From a virus, in the IMG/VR virus record IMGVR_UViG_3300025930_000007, positions 186,001 to 250,000 of that record: 64,000 bases of DNA; one strand, written 5' to 3'. Made by a program: the position numbers and the translations under genes. Below, piece by piece: positions 23,026 to 30,783 of this stretch; positions within the stretch are counted from its first letter, which is position 1; each line of letters begins with the position of its first letter. The notes under the pieces were generated by a model, which saw nothing but the letters and a program-made list of their open reading frames with translations, did no database searches and had not been told where the DNA came from.

Positions 23026-23808
23026 TTAGAGAAGACCCAATAGCCACAGAAGACTGGCGCCGCCGGCGACCGCGCCGCCAGTGTACGCCACCGTCTTGAT
23101 GATCTTGACTCTCCCCATCGCCTCGGCGCACTCCACGGCCTTCCCGGTCACGACGACCTCCCCGTGCGAGATCTCGAACGTAGCCGTGGGTGGCGCTGTG
23201 GCCAAAAACTCCTTCAGTCGCTCCTGGAGTTTGTCGACGATCGGGAACCCGTCCGCCTGAACGATGTCCCGAAGGCATTGCTCGCGCGCCAATTCCTTGG
23301 CAGCCTCTTCGGGAGTCAGAGGACTGAGGACAACCGTGAGAAGATCGGAGAGTTCCTTCGCCTCATTGTAGGTGAGCTGCGTCTTTCCGTGGAATCCCGT
23401 CTTCCCTGGAGGTGTCATCGGAGGTCCTTTGACGGGCTTCGGCGGCAGCGTCATGTTCGGGCACCGAGCCTGGACGGTGCCAGCGACCGCATCTTCAGCT
23501 TGTCCTGTCTGTTCCGCCTGCTGCCGAACATAGGACCAGAAGATCCGGGAACGAGCGTCATTCTCTTCGTTACTTCCCGCTTGCTCTTCCGAGAACTTCT
23601 TGAGCATGTCGCAGATCCGAGTCTGACGCTGCTCGATCCTTACGGCGTCGTCCGGCCTCTCGGGACGGACAGCGGGCCGTTGGGCAGGTTTCGGACCTAT
23701 AGGCATTCCCTTCGCATTCTCGTCCTGGCCCATCCAGGCCCCAGACAGAACAGGATTGATCGGTCGGATGCCCATGGTTCCGAATGCCGACTGGTTGAAC
23801 ATGCCCAT
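23026..23808 (-). CDS. Putative virion or membrane-associated protein, 260 aa
   Basis: Pro-rich linkers (residues 30-55 and 120-140), a helical middle, and a C-terminal hydrophobic Gly/Ala segment (TVAYTGGAVAGGASLLWLLGLL type; positions 239-260). Single-pass tail-anchored topology is likely. First gene after a class B promoter; a structural role is inferred from context and composition. Confidence 0.7.
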   Translation of the reverse strand: MGMFNQSAFGTMGIRPINPVLSGAWMGQDENAKGMPIGPKPAQRPAVRPERPDDAVRIEQRQTRICDMLKKFSEEQAGSNEENDARSRIFWSYVRQQAEQTGQAEDAVAGTVQARCPNMTLPPKPVKGPPMTPPGKTGFHGKTQLTYNEAKELSDLLTVVLSPLTPEEAAKELAREQCLRDIVQADGFPIVDKLQERLKEFLATAPPTATFEISHGEVVVTGKAVECAEAMGRVKIIKTVAYTGGAVAGGASLLWLLGLL

Positions 23809-23833
23809 CTCCTAAGCCAGAAACTAGCGATGG

Positions 23834-23904
23834 GCCAGAGGAAGGGGGGGGAGAGCCCCTGGCTGAGTCTTCAGGATTTTACGACAGAAGATTCCGAACT
23901 ACAA
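23834..23904 (-). promoter_or_regulatory. Promoter plus 5'-terminal C-loop hairpin (class B)
   Basis: TTGTAG (23899-23904, over the upstream stop), 17 nt, TAAAAT (23876-23881). Hairpin GCCAGGGG/CCTCTGGC (one wobble) with 14-nt loop containing eight C, starting about +7. Confidence 0.7.
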
Positions 23905-24330
23905 GACTTGCTTCACGTCTTCCATCATAAGCCAGACCGGTGACCCTTCTTCTCCGATGAGGAAGGTGAGCGTCCCATTCCTTGAGATCCCGCCGACCTG
24001 CTCCTTGTTGACGTTTCCATTGCCCATCACGGTCATCTGCAGGCTGGTCTTCTTTCTGGGCACGGAAATGATCTTCTGAATTTCCGATAGCATCATCTCA
24101 GCCGTGAGATTGACTTTGTCCTTGTGATAGACGCGTACTCTGAAGAGATCCTGGTCATGATCAGCCAGAAGGTCTCCTTTGATGACGATGGGATCTTTCG
24201 AGAAGAAGAAGAGCCGGATATCTACAGGCCCGTGCTTTCGGATGCCCTTGTAGATCGGAATGCCGGCCACCGCGGCCGCTGCCATGACGCCCGCACCTTG
24301 GACGAAGTTCCGTCTGGTCAGGTTTCGCAT
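23899..24330 (-). CDS. Tat-signal-like exported protein, 143 aa
   Basis: MRNLTRRNFVQGAGVMAAAA at the N-terminus fits a twin-arginine signal (RRxF-hydrophobic). The mature part is beta-rich with HKDKVNLTAEM. Function unknown. Last gene before the 23834-23904 promoter. Confidence 0.7.
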   Translation of the reverse strand: MRNLTRRNFVQGAGVMAAAAVAGIPIYKGIRKHGPVDIRLFFFSKDPIVIKGDLLADHDQDLFRVRVYHKDKVNLTAEMMLSEIQKIISVPRKKTSLQMTVMGNGNVNKEQVGGISRNGTLTFLIGEEGSPVWLMMEDVKQVL

Positions 24331-24337
24331 AGTTCAC

Positions 24338-24622
24338 CTATATAGCTGGAGGAATAGGAGGTGCCGGGGGTGGTGGAATAGGTCCAGGAAGAGGCCAATC
24401 GCGGCCGCAGAGAGGACAATGCTCAGGCTTCGGCATCTCTCCGCCGAACATGATCATCTTCGGGCCTTCACATTTCGAAGGACCTGAGATGACACTCTTC
24501 TTCCGCTTCCTCTTTCTCCAGAAGGCGATAGCCAGGGTAACCAGGATACTGACCGTAATCGAGCAGAGCGTGAACAGCAAGTCCGCCTTGAAGACCGTCC
24601 AGAACATCGGCTTGTCGTTCAT
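24338..24622 (-). CDS. Small membrane protein with zinc pair and Pro-rich tail, 94 aa
   Basis: TM at about 12-34 (ADLLFTLCSITVSILVTLAI), then a KRKRKK stop-transfer, HCPLCGRDW, and a PIPPPPAPPIPP tail. Topology N-out likely. Confidence 0.75.
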   Translation of the reverse strand: MNDKPMFWTVFKADLLFTLCSITVSILVTLAIAFWRKRKRKKSVISGPSKCEGPKMIMFGGEMPKPEHCPLCGRDWPLPGPIPPPPAPPIPPAI

Positions 24623-24646
24623 TCTCTACTTCCTATTACGATCCTA

Positions 24647-24835
24647 TCAGGATTTCGGCGCCTTCTGGCCTGGTTTCTGCCATTCCAGAGGACCCCAGCT
24701 CCAAGGGCATCGCCGGCAGCGCCAGCCATCCATCAGCGAGAACACGTCCGGCGCGACCCTTCCGGTGATTGACCGCACTCGCTTCCGATCATGGATCCCC
24801 AGCCGACATAGCAGGCGCCCAAAAAGTTTTCTCAT
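24647..24835 (-). CDS. DUF1660-like mini-protein, 62 aa
   Basis: MRKLFGRLLCRLGIHDRKR then GWRCRRCPWSW: the 'CRLGxH...CxxC' pattern of phage DUF1660 proteins (zinc-binding, unknown function). The 34307-34516 protein has the same layout. Confidence 0.75.
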   Translation of the reverse strand: MRKLFGRLLCRLGIHDRKRVRSITGRVAPDVFSLMDGWRCRRCPWSWGPLEWQKPGQKAPKS

Positions 24836-24838
24836 CCT

Positions 24839-25123
24839 TCAACTCTTTTGCGCGTCTCTGAACTTCAACGCTCCGCTGATGCACAGGTGGATTCCGATAC
24901 CCATGAGCGTCAGGGCTGGCCAACGACTAGTTGAATTCTGGTAATCGCTGGTCATATAACCAGGGCAACGGCGCTTTGGGCACACCCATCCTTCCATCCA
25001 GATCTCGGGATGCCCGGGCTTGATCTCGCGCCCTACGCATGCCATTTGGGCGCCGCACTGGTCACAGACCTGGCTTCCAAACGTCTTGGGAATGGAATCC
25101 CCTACCGAGTAAGCTTTCTCCAT
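24839..25123 (-). CDS. Zinc-ribbon protein, 94 aa
   Basis: Start at MEKAYSVGDSIPKTFG (25123; 1-nt overlap). CDQCG and CPKRRCPG pairs, and a hydrophobic C-terminal stretch (LTLMGIGIHLCISGAL). Confidence 0.7.
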   Translation of the reverse strand: MEKAYSVGDSIPKTFGSQVCDQCGAQMACVGREIKPGHPEIWMEGWVCPKRRCPGYMTSDYQNSTSRWPALTLMGIGIHLCISGALKFRDAQKS

Positions 25124-25518
25124 CACGAATATTCCTTCTCCTGAATTCCGTCCAGCATGTTCAATAATAGGCGGCAAATGGCCATGGAAGGCGTTCTGGC
25201 TGCAGCCCAATAATCCTCGGTTGCATTACGGTAATCCCCGCGTCTTGCGGCATCAATGTTGAAGTGGGATAGCTGTGCTTCCCATTCATCGATCACGATG
25301 TCGCCGGCGTATGAGGCCCATTTAAGCTCAAAGTTCCAGCCTCGCTTCCAGGCGACATCATGAGCGATCTTTACCGCCTGATCAAGATCGCGACTTGGCA
25401 TCCATTTCTCGAAAGGAGATTTTCCGTTGAAGAGGAGGGATAGAAGCTGGAGATCGGTTTCCTCTTCGGACGGCCAATCCTCTTCGTTTCGACGGACTCT
25501 TTTGGGAGAACCGTCCAT
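25123..25518 (-). CDS. Hypothetical protein, 131 aa
   Basis: Start at MDGSPKRVRR (TGATG overlap upstream). Helical, Trp-rich. Not recognised. Confidence 0.7.
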   Translation of the reverse strand: MDGSPKRVRRNEEDWPSEEETDLQLLSLLFNGKSPFEKWMPSRDLDQAVKIAHDVAWKRGWNFELKWASYAGDIVIDEWEAQLSHFNIDAARRGDYRNATEDYWAAARTPSMAICRLLLNMLDGIQEKEYS

Positions 25519-26024
25519 CAGTTCACCTCCGGAACAGCCAATCCATCGCCAGCGCGCCAAGCCGCATCCATCAGGATGGTCTTCGGATGCGATCTATAAG
25601 TACGCGTCTTCTGATAGACTCCGCACTCGTCTTCCACGACGGCCGCCGCGGTCAGGTAGAGATACCAGCTCCTGGCCCGGACGAATTGCTGTTCATAGAG
25701 CTCCGGATTCGCTACGTAACCGGCGCTGCCGTGCCAATACCGGAAGAGCCGGCCTACTTCATTGATGAAATCGTCCGTCAAGGTAGTCGGCACATGCCGT
25801 TGAATGATGGCATTTACATTTTCGATCGAGGTGGCTTCACCCAAGCACTTCGCGAGATCAACAGCTTGCTCGATCGGAAGTCCGAGCCAGTTCACGCTGT
25901 TGGCGAGGCGGATCCTGAGAATCTCCCGAACCCAATCGGTATAGGCATCTCCCAGAGGCATAAGCTCATCGTTCCAGGGACCTGGCGCCGGCTGACCAGG
26001 TAATGGAGGAACCGTCATCGTCAA
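25518..26024 (-). CDS. Hypothetical protein, 168 aa
   Basis: Helical, Trp/Tyr-rich; N-terminus Pro-rich. Coupled by 1-nt overlap to the next gene. Not recognised. Confidence 0.7.
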   Translation of the reverse strand: MTMTVPPLPGQPAPGPWNDELMPLGDAYTDWVREILRIRLANSVNWLGLPIEQAVDLAKCLGEATSIENVNAIIQRHVPTTLTDDFINEVGRLFRYWHGSAGYVANPELYEQQFVRARSWYLYLTAAAVVEDECGVYQKTRTYRSHPKTILMDAAWRAGDGLAVPEVN

Positions 26025-26031
26025 TCCTGGC

Positions 26032-26304
26032 TTAGCGATAAGACTCGCGATGCCATTTATTCCAGCGGGCCTTGGTCTGAGAAACGGCCTTTCCGACAGC
26101 TTTCTTGAGCTTAGGCACGGAGCATGATGGCTGCTCCTTGACCGCCTTCATGAAGCGAGCTGCGGCCTTCTTCGCTCTGGGACCAGGCACATCCAGCTTC
26201 ATCTCGAGCTTCGCACATCCGTTATTGCGGGGAGGAGAGATCTTGAGGCCGATTCCATTGCCGCCGACCACGATGTCCGTGTGCCAAACAACCTTTTTGC
26301 TCAT
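26032..26304 (-). CDS. Hypothetical basic protein, 90 aa
   Basis: Beta-rich first half, Lys-rich helical second half (KKAAARFMKAVKEQ). 7 nt before the 25518 operon gene. Not recognised. Confidence 0.7.
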   Translation of the reverse strand: MSKKVVWHTDIVVGGNGIGLKISPPRNNGCAKLEMKLDVPGPRAKKAAARFMKAVKEQPSCSVPKLKKAVGKAVSQTKARWNKWHRESYR

Positions 26305-26326
26305 TCCTAATTCTCCGATTCGGCGT

Positions 26327-26863
26327 TCAGGTAACGAGCTGCTTCATCTTGAGGTAGAGCCGTTCCATCTTCCCCCTGAGGGCGGCCAGATGGTCTCCAA
26401 TGGGAATCTCAAACCAGCTCTGCATCGGGCTCGATGCATCACCATAGAAGACATTCTCGATGATCTCGACATTCTCTTCTTCGTTCATGAGGAACACCAT
26501 CGGCGCATCTTTTCTCGGCTTAGCCCTGAAGGTGCAGCCCGAGATCGTCAGATTCCCCTCGGCGACCAGCGTGATCCCTTCCGGAAAGAAGATCGCCTCG
26601 TTGACGATATGGGTACCGCTTTTGACATAGACAGTGCCTCCCGCTTCGGGAAGGGCGTCAATTGCTTGCTGGATGCTCATTCCTGGCTGAACGACGATGA
26701 ACCCTGGAGACTGTACCGGGATGGTTGGGGCGATGGCCGTGCCGAAGCTGGCTGGGCATGGACTTGTCACCGGATAAGCTTGCTCGGCGAAGAGAGCATT
26801 GGGCGCTACTGCTGCAACGGCCGCGGTACCGCCCAGGAACTTCAGAAAGTCTCTTCTGTTCAT
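26327..26863 (-). CDS. Tat-exported beta-helix (pectate-lyase-like) protein
   Basis: 178 aa. NRRDFLKFLGGTAAVAAVAP with a likely cleavage after LFA (residue 26) is a canonical twin-arginine signal. PGMSIQQAIDALPEAGGTVYVKSG is the signature start of right-handed beta-helix domains, followed by NEAIFFPEGITLVAEG and NLTISGCTF rungs. Only three or four rungs fit, so it is short for an enzyme and more like a tail-associated beta-helix. Confidence 0.75.
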   Translation of the reverse strand: MNRRDFLKFLGGTAAVAAVAPNALFAEQAYPVTSPCPASFGTAIAPTIPVQSPGFIVVQPGMSIQQAIDALPEAGGTVYVKSGTHIVNEAIFFPEGITLVAEGNLTISGCTFRAKPRKDAPMVFLMNEEENVEIIENVFYGDASSPMQSWFEIPIGDHLAALRGKMERLYLKMKQLVT

Positions 26864-26870
26864 GTCTCCC

Positions 26871-26930
26871 TCAGTTCTGAAAGATTGTATCCGGGATACC
26901 GGTATATTTCACCAGCTTCTCGAGGCTCAT
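26871..26930 (-). CDS. Possible 19-aa micro-ORF
   Basis: ATG overlaps the stop of the 26927-27103 gene (ATGA) and encodes MSLEKLVKYTGIPDTIFQN. It ends 8 nt before the beta-helix gene start. Could be a coupling peptide or chance. Confidence 0.25.
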   Translation of the reverse strand: MSLEKLVKYTGIPDTIFQN

Positions 26931-27103
26931 CTTTGCATCATTGGATGCGGTGGAATAATCCCCAGGGCTACGTTTCCTCTAGGAGTATCGTAGATGAGAT
27001 CATAAGGACGAAACCAAGCCTTACACCGTTCGCAGGCTACCAGCTTTTTCCTCCACTGATAACGATGTCCGGCAGCCATCCGGCCTGACCCTGGACACTT
27101 CAT
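26927..27103 (-). CDS. Zinc-ribbon mini-protein, 58 aa, paralogue of 30632 N-domain
   Basis: Short gene starting MKCPGSGRMAAGHRYQW, then CERCKAW. The residues GSGRMAAGHRYQWRKKLVAC are identical to the N-terminus of the 29748-30632 protein, and the CxxC context and PLG(I/L)IP end match too. Four-ligand zinc ribbon; function unknown. Confidence 0.8.
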   Translation of the reverse strand: MKCPGSGRMAAGHRYQWRKKLVACERCKAWFRPYDLIYDTPRGNVALGIIPPHPMMQR

Positions 27104-27113
27104 CTTGCTGCTC

Positions 27114-27416
27114 CTACCGTTCGACTCGAATGGCCTTCCCGTAGACGGCCTGGAAATTGACCCATCCGTTTATCCCGCCTCGGTTATTGCCGATCTGGAG
27201 CCGTTGGCCGTCCCTAGCCTTGATCAGGTGAAGGTAATCCCGACCGTGGATATGAACGAGGACCACATCGTTCACGGACAGGTCTCCTTCCTTCACGGGC
27301 CGAAGGGTGACCAGGTCGCCATCGTTCACCCGGCCATTCATGGAGTGTCCCCTTGGCCGGATCTGGACCTGCCTGCCCGCCTGGAGTTCCTTGATTGCGT
27401 GTTGAGCCCAGCTCAT
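27114..27416 (-). CDS. S24/S26-type peptidase domain protein (LexA-like, no HTH)
   Basis: 100 aa. RGHSMNGRVNDGDLVTL (Ser25 as nucleophile), VNDVVLVHIHGRDYLHLIK (Lys66 as general base) and KAIRVE end match the LexA/UmuD/signal-peptidase fold. There is no DNA-binding domain, so it is UmuD-like rather than a full repressor. Could self-cleave, process a phage protein or interfere with the SOS response. Confidence 0.75.
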   Translation of the reverse strand: MSWAQHAIKELQAGRQVQIRPRGHSMNGRVNDGDLVTLRPVKEGDLSVNDVVLVHIHGRDYLHLIKARDGQRLQIGNNRGGINGWVNFQAVYGKAIRVER

Positions 27417-27476
27417 GGTTGCATCGTATAGAACTATTTGGGAGTATCTCTATATCGGACTTCCAAGGAGGGATTT

Positions 27477-27629
27477 ATGGGACGCATCTTCTTCGGTATC
27501 GCGGCGCTGTTCTTCTTCCTGGATGGTGTCGGCTCCAGCATCATTCATCATGCGACGACCTGGGGGCTCGTAGCTCTCGCGCTCGGGCTGGCCGTCGGTG
27601 ACTGGCGCCCTTGGAAGCGGTCCGCCTGA
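27477..27629 (+). CDS. Small membrane protein, 50 aa
   Basis: AAGGAGG 6 nt before ATG 27477 supports the start. Two short hydrophobic segments (IFFGIAALFFFLDGV and WGLVALALGLAVG). Overlaps the convergent 27548-27901 gene by 82 nt, which is unusual; one of the two may be longer than real. Confidence 0.65.
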   Translation: MGRIFFGIAALFFFLDGVGSSIIHHATTWGLVALALGLAVGDWRPWKRSA

Positions 27630-27901
27630 GGCTTCACGCAAGCGCAGTCGCACCCGAGCTCCGGCCGGCAAGCCCCGTGATCGGCGCGGTTGCAAGCCTC
27701 GCAGCGTCGATTGTCCCTGGTCATCGGCTGGGCATTCCCGTAGAGCAGACACCAGCCGCACTGGGTCGCCACATGAGGACCATAGCGGGTATCGTTCTTG
27801 TGCTCGGGAACGGTGTCCCCAAACTGGAAGCCATCGAAAACGACCTGGCCGTGCCGGCAAGGATCCTCGTCGTCATGATGATGGCCGCAAGCTTCAATCA
27901 T
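27548..27901 (-). CDS. Cys/His-rich zinc protein, 117 aa
   Basis: Start at MIEACGHHHDDEDPC (27901; ATGA overlap). CGWC, CEAC and CDCAC pairs, HHH near the N-terminus. The last 25 residues overlap the plus-strand gene. Confidence 0.65.
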   Translation of the reverse strand: MIEACGHHHDDEDPCRHGQVVFDGFQFGDTVPEHKNDTRYGPHVATQCGWCLLYGNAQPMTRDNRRCEACNRADHGACRPELGCDCACVKPQADRFQGRQSPTASPSARATSPQVVA

Positions 27902-28632
27902 GACTTCCTCCAATAGGTGCTATGCCTGTCGATCGGCAGGATAGGATCCAGGATGCCGTTCTTGGCCCGGTAGTCCTCCACCGCCTTACGGGCTCCTGGC
28001 AGAGTCCAGTCATCCACGATCAAGAAACCTCCGGTGGAGAGTTTCGGATACAGGGACTCCAAGGCCACGATGGTCGAACCGTACATATCGCCATCTAGTC
28101 GGCAGATGCACAGTTTGCTGATCGGCGCCGATGGGAGCGTATCCTCGAACCAGCCTTCGAGAAACTTTACCTGATCGTCGAGCAGTCCATAGGCAGCGAA
28201 ATTGGCTTTCACCTCCTCGAGCCCAACGGACAGGAACTCTTGCGTATGGTGGCTGTCGCCGGAATCCGCCGGATACTTCTGAGGATTCGGCACGGGAAGG
28301 CCCTCGAACGAGTCGGCACACCATATGCGCCGGTTTGTTATTCCGTATGCAGCCAGGAGCGCACGCATGAAGATAACGGCGCCTCCCCGCCAGACTCCTG
28401 TCTCGATAAGATCCCCTTCCACACCATCCTCGATAACCCTTTCGAAGCAGGCCTGAATATTGTCCATCCGTTTCATGCCGATCATCGTGTGCGCCGTCAC
28501 CGGCCAATCCCAGCCGTTCGCCCTTTTCAAGGCGTCGAATTTCGGCTCAGTGCGGCCGTAGATCATATTCGTTACGCACCGCTTCATGAGGTCTAGATAA
28601 AGATGTTTTGGATCCACTCCACCTCTCCTCAT
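27898..28632 (-). CDS. TylF/MycF-type O-methyltransferase
   Basis: 244 aa from ATG 28632 (ATGA overlap). Macrocin O-methyltransferase family signatures: YLDLMKRCVTNMIYG, AHTMIGMKRMDNIQ, the SAM motif GDLIETGVWRGGA (E77), ADSFEGLP, and the metal cluster RLDGDMYGS (D180/D182) with IVDDW (D207/D208). These Mg-dependent enzymes methylate sugar hydroxyls. The likely target is a phage-modified glycan or lipopolysaccharide; the 59-64 kb glycan genes would fit. Confidence 0.9.
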   Translation of the reverse strand: MRRGGVDPKHLYLDLMKRCVTNMIYGRTEPKFDALKRANGWDWPVTAHTMIGMKRMDNIQACFERVIEDGVEGDLIETGVWRGGAVIFMRALLAAYGITNRRIWCADSFEGLPVPNPQKYPADSGDSHHTQEFLSVGLEEVKANFAAYGLLDDQVKFLEGWFEDTLPSAPISKLCICRLDGDMYGSTIVALESLYPKLSTGGFLIVDDWTLPGARKAVEDYRAKNGILDPILPIDRHSTYWRKS

Positions 28633-28799
28633 TTCTTGCTCATTCGATAAAGCCGCTGATTCTGAAGGCGCGCGGTGCCGGTAGGAGCTCCTGGCCCGGC
28701 ATGCACCCGACACGGAATGATGCGGCCCTTTTCGTGCTTAGGGCTGTAGCAACCGCACTTCCAGATCTTCTTGGCCTCAACGATGCTGATCAGAGCCAT
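28629..28799 (-). CDS. Zinc-binding mini-protein, 56 aa
   Basis: Short gene; ATG 28799, stop shares ATGA with the methyltransferase start. CGCYSPKHEK...PCRVH gives a Cys/His quartet. Basic C-terminus. Confidence 0.7.
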   Translation of the reverse strand: MALISIVEAKKIWKCGCYSPKHEKGRIIPCRVHAGPGAPTGTARLQNQRLYRMSKK

Positions 28800-28811
28800 A
28801 GCTATCCTCTC

Positions 28812-29054
28812 TTAGGGGTTCGGCGAAGGGTACGGGCTGCAGGTCCTGCACACGAAATTCTCCACCCCAGGCCTACTTCCGGGTCTGATTTCACCGCCGC
28901 ACTTGGAGCACCAGATACCAGGATCCTTGCCGCATTTCAGACAATTGCAGTTCACCCGCAGACACATTCCGTCCTTGATCGCGCAGGCGAATTCAGCCGT
29001 CAATGCCTCGGGACTATCGGGATGCACTTGCCGATCGCATTTCAGGCAACCCAT
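28812..29054 (-). CDS. Cys-rich zinc protein, 80 aa
   Basis: MGCLKC, CNCLKC, CSKCGGE and CRTC give at least four Cys pairs in 80 aa. Confidence 0.7.
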   Translation of the reverse strand: MGCLKCDRQVHPDSPEALTAEFACAIKDGMCLRVNCNCLKCGKDPGIWCSKCGGEIRPGSRPGVENFVCRTCSPYPSPNP

Positions 29055-29056
29055 CG

Positions 29057-29320
29057 CTAAGCCCTCAGCTTCTTTAGAATGTGCCGAAGCATCATCATGT
29101 CGCTGACGATCAAGGATTTATCCTGGGCATGGCTCTTTGCCCATTCTTCGGCATACTCCGGAGAATCCAATTGCACAAGGAAGGCCTTTGCAAGAGCCAT
29201 GGTCTCCGGCGTGTTAGGAAGTTCCAGATCGTTACACCCTGCGCAAGACATCCGCTCCAGGGTGTATTCCATCATGTCATCGAAGCACTTCCATTCCATG
29301 GCAGTCAGTTTGTCGTTCAT
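29057..29320 (-). CDS. Hypothetical protein, 87 aa
   Basis: Acidic helical protein with a CAGC pair; not recognised. First gene of the minus-strand operon (28799 downstream); upstream region holds the plus-strand promoter below. Confidence 0.7.
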   Translation of the reverse strand: MNDKLTAMEWKCFDDMMEYTLERMSCAGCNDLELPNTPETMALAKAFLVQLDSPEYAEEWAKSHAQDKSLIVSDMMMLRHILKKLRA

Positions 29321-29338
29321 CCCTCACCTTCATTCCGC

Positions 29339-29368
29339 TTGATTTCAGCCGCCGTATTGGCCTAAAAT
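29339..29368 (+). promoter_or_regulatory. sigma70-like promoter
   Basis: TTGATT (29339-29344), 18 nt, TAAAAT (29363-29368), leading to the GGGPSG-repeat gene with GAGGAGG 8 nt before its ATG. No C-loop hairpin in the leader. Confidence 0.6.
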
Positions 29369-29400
29369 AGTTCTATAGATTTCTTAGAGGAGGAGGATTT

Positions 29401-29694
29401 ATGAACAGGAAATCGACCCTCGGCCAAGTCACTGGCGGTGGTCCCTCGGGCGGCGGTCCCTCGGGCGGCGGTCCTTCCGGTGGTCCTACGGGCGGTCCCA
29501 CCGGCGGCGGCCCTTCTGATCAGGGCGGCTTCACGGCGCTCACCCCGGGCATGTTCCCCGTGGGTGCGCCCCTCGGCGGCGTGTGCCCCGCAGGCTACCT
29601 GCCTGCGCCCTCGGCGATCGTTCCGGGCGGCTACACCTGCGTGAGGGCGCCGGGAGCGTACACCGTTCCCCTCTACATGGGCCGGCGGCGGTAA
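29401..29694 (+). CDS. Gly/Pro-repeat protein, 97 aa
   Basis: Residues 10-45 are GGGPSG-type repeats (three GGGPSG units, then GGPTG units) followed by a more ordered Ala/Pro/Gly region with CPAGYLPAP and a MGRRR end. Strong SD, own promoter and following hairpin make a stand-alone unit. Low-complexity repeats suggest a structural or phase-forming role; not recognised. Confidence 0.7.
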   Translation: MNRKSTLGQVTGGGPSGGGPSGGGPSGGPTGGPTGGGPSDQGGFTALTPGMFPVGAPLGGVCPAGYLPAPSAIVPGGYTCVRAPGAYTVPLYMGRRR

Positions 29695-29706
29695 GGCTTT
29701 CATGAT

Positions 29707-29731
29707 GCCTGGCTCCGCGCGGGAGCCAGGC
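29707..29731 (+). terminator. Perfect 10-bp hairpin after the repeat gene
   Basis: GCCTGGCTCC/GGAGCCAGGC with a 5-nt loop between two convergent genes. It could end transcription in both directions, but neither side has a T-tract. Confidence 0.5.
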
Positions 29732-29747
29732 CGCGGCTCAGGCCATC

Positions 29748-30632
29748 TCATTCCTCCACCAGCAACGCTTCAAGCTGCTTGTTCATGATGGCCACGCCGT
29801 CCAGCATCTCGCTGGCAATCCTCGCTGTCTTTGAGACCTGCTCATGGAAGAGCTTGATTTTGGTATCCTTATCCACTGAGAATCGGCATTCCGAACAGAA
29901 GAAGCTGTCGAGCTGCCAGCGCAATTCCTTCTTGTAATCCAAGACGGGCTTACGGCAACTCGAACACCCCGGAAGCATCGTGATGGTCGGCCTACCGGTT
30001 TCCTCGGGAGGAGGACCAGAAACCAGCAGGAACTCCTTGGGTTTCTCCAGCTTCTGAGCGCTCATCCCGGGGAAAAGACTCTGGGCGCCCTTCATCATGC
30101 CGTCCAGGATCATCTTCCATCCTTTCCGGACCCTCTCCGCGGCCGTCAGCCGATTGACGTCCTCGAGGTGCTGAGCGAGGCTCTCGACCTGCCGGCCTAG
30201 GCCTCCTCCAATGATCCCCATGGGATTGGATTCCAGGAGGTCGCAGAGCGTTTCGATGATCCTCTCGGCCTTTTTGTGGCTCATCTTCTGGATGGAGCCG
30301 ATCTCCAGGACGTTATCCGTCTTGTCGCAGCCCGGACAGGCCTCCTTCAGGAGATATCGGCCGTCCTCGAGCTTCGTGTGCGTCCAGGACACGGCGCCGC
30401 AGCCACAGATTACTTTGTCCCGGTCGTCGCTCCAGTCCGCCATTTTTTTTACCCTCTGAACCACCCGATGATCCGGTATCAACCCGAGTGGTATATGCCT
30501 GTCGTCCGTGAAATAGATCAGTTTTTCGTTATGGAACCATGCCCGGCATTTTCCGCATGCGACAAGCTTCTTTCGCCATTGATACCGATGCCCTGCAGCC
30601 ATGCGGCCCGAACCAACACATTTATTTCGCAC
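29748..30632 (-). CDS. Zinc-ribbon protein fused to larger helical domain (GTG start), 294 aa
   Basis: Read from GTG 30632. Residues 4-60 copy the 26927-27103 zinc ribbon. After ...VVQRVKK there is an A8 run and an internal Met (30443, MADWSDDRDK) preceded by an SD-like AGAGGG. The following part has CGCG, CPGC, helices, and CSSCRKP...CSEC ribbons. Residues 130-190 are helical. Two genes may have fused in frame here, or the second may have its own start. Confidence 0.65.
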   Translation of the reverse strand: MRNKCVGSGRMAAGHRYQWRKKLVACGKCRAWFHNEKLIYFTDDRHIPLGLIPDHRVVQRVKKMADWSDDRDKVICGCGAVSWTHTKLEDGRYLLKEACPGCDKTDNVLEIGSIQKMSHKKAERIIETLCDLLESNPMGIIGGGLGRQVESLAQHLEDVNRLTAAERVRKGWKMILDGMMKGAQSLFPGMSAQKLEKPKEFLLVSGPPPEETGRPTITMLPGCSSCRKPVLDYKKELRWQLDSFFCSECRFSVDKDTKIKLFHEQVSKTARIASEMLDGVAIMNKQLEALLVEE

Positions 30633-30783
30633 GGCGAATACGAACCGGCTTCTTCTTTCTCCATTGGGTTTCCGGGCAGAAGCCGCATTTCCGGACCCAG
30701 AAAACATGGCCCAAGTTCGAGGGACCCCACTTCTTCCATTCCCACCAGTGATGGCGCGGACCCAGGGGGCTAGTACATTTCAT
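30622..30783 (-). CDS. Zinc-binding mini-protein, 53 aa
   Basis: Short gene from ATG 30783: MKCTSPLGPRHHWWEWKKWG, then CGFC and a basic tail KKKPVRIRRAK. Overlaps the downstream GTG by 11 nt. Confidence 0.65.
   Translation of the reverse strand: MKCTSPLGPRHHWWEWKKWGPSNLGHVFWVRKCGFCPETQWRKKKPVRIRRAK

Noticed and set aside
27421-27476. A clear promoter for the plus-strand 27477 gene
   Set aside because: Candidates such as TTGAGC-N19-TATAGA and TTGCAT-N20-TATCTC have poor spacing; not reported as a feature.
29362-29751. Minus-strand 129-aa frame over the Gly/Pro-repeat gene
   Set aside because: The plus frame has SD, promoter and repeats; the minus one is the complement of GGGPSG codons.
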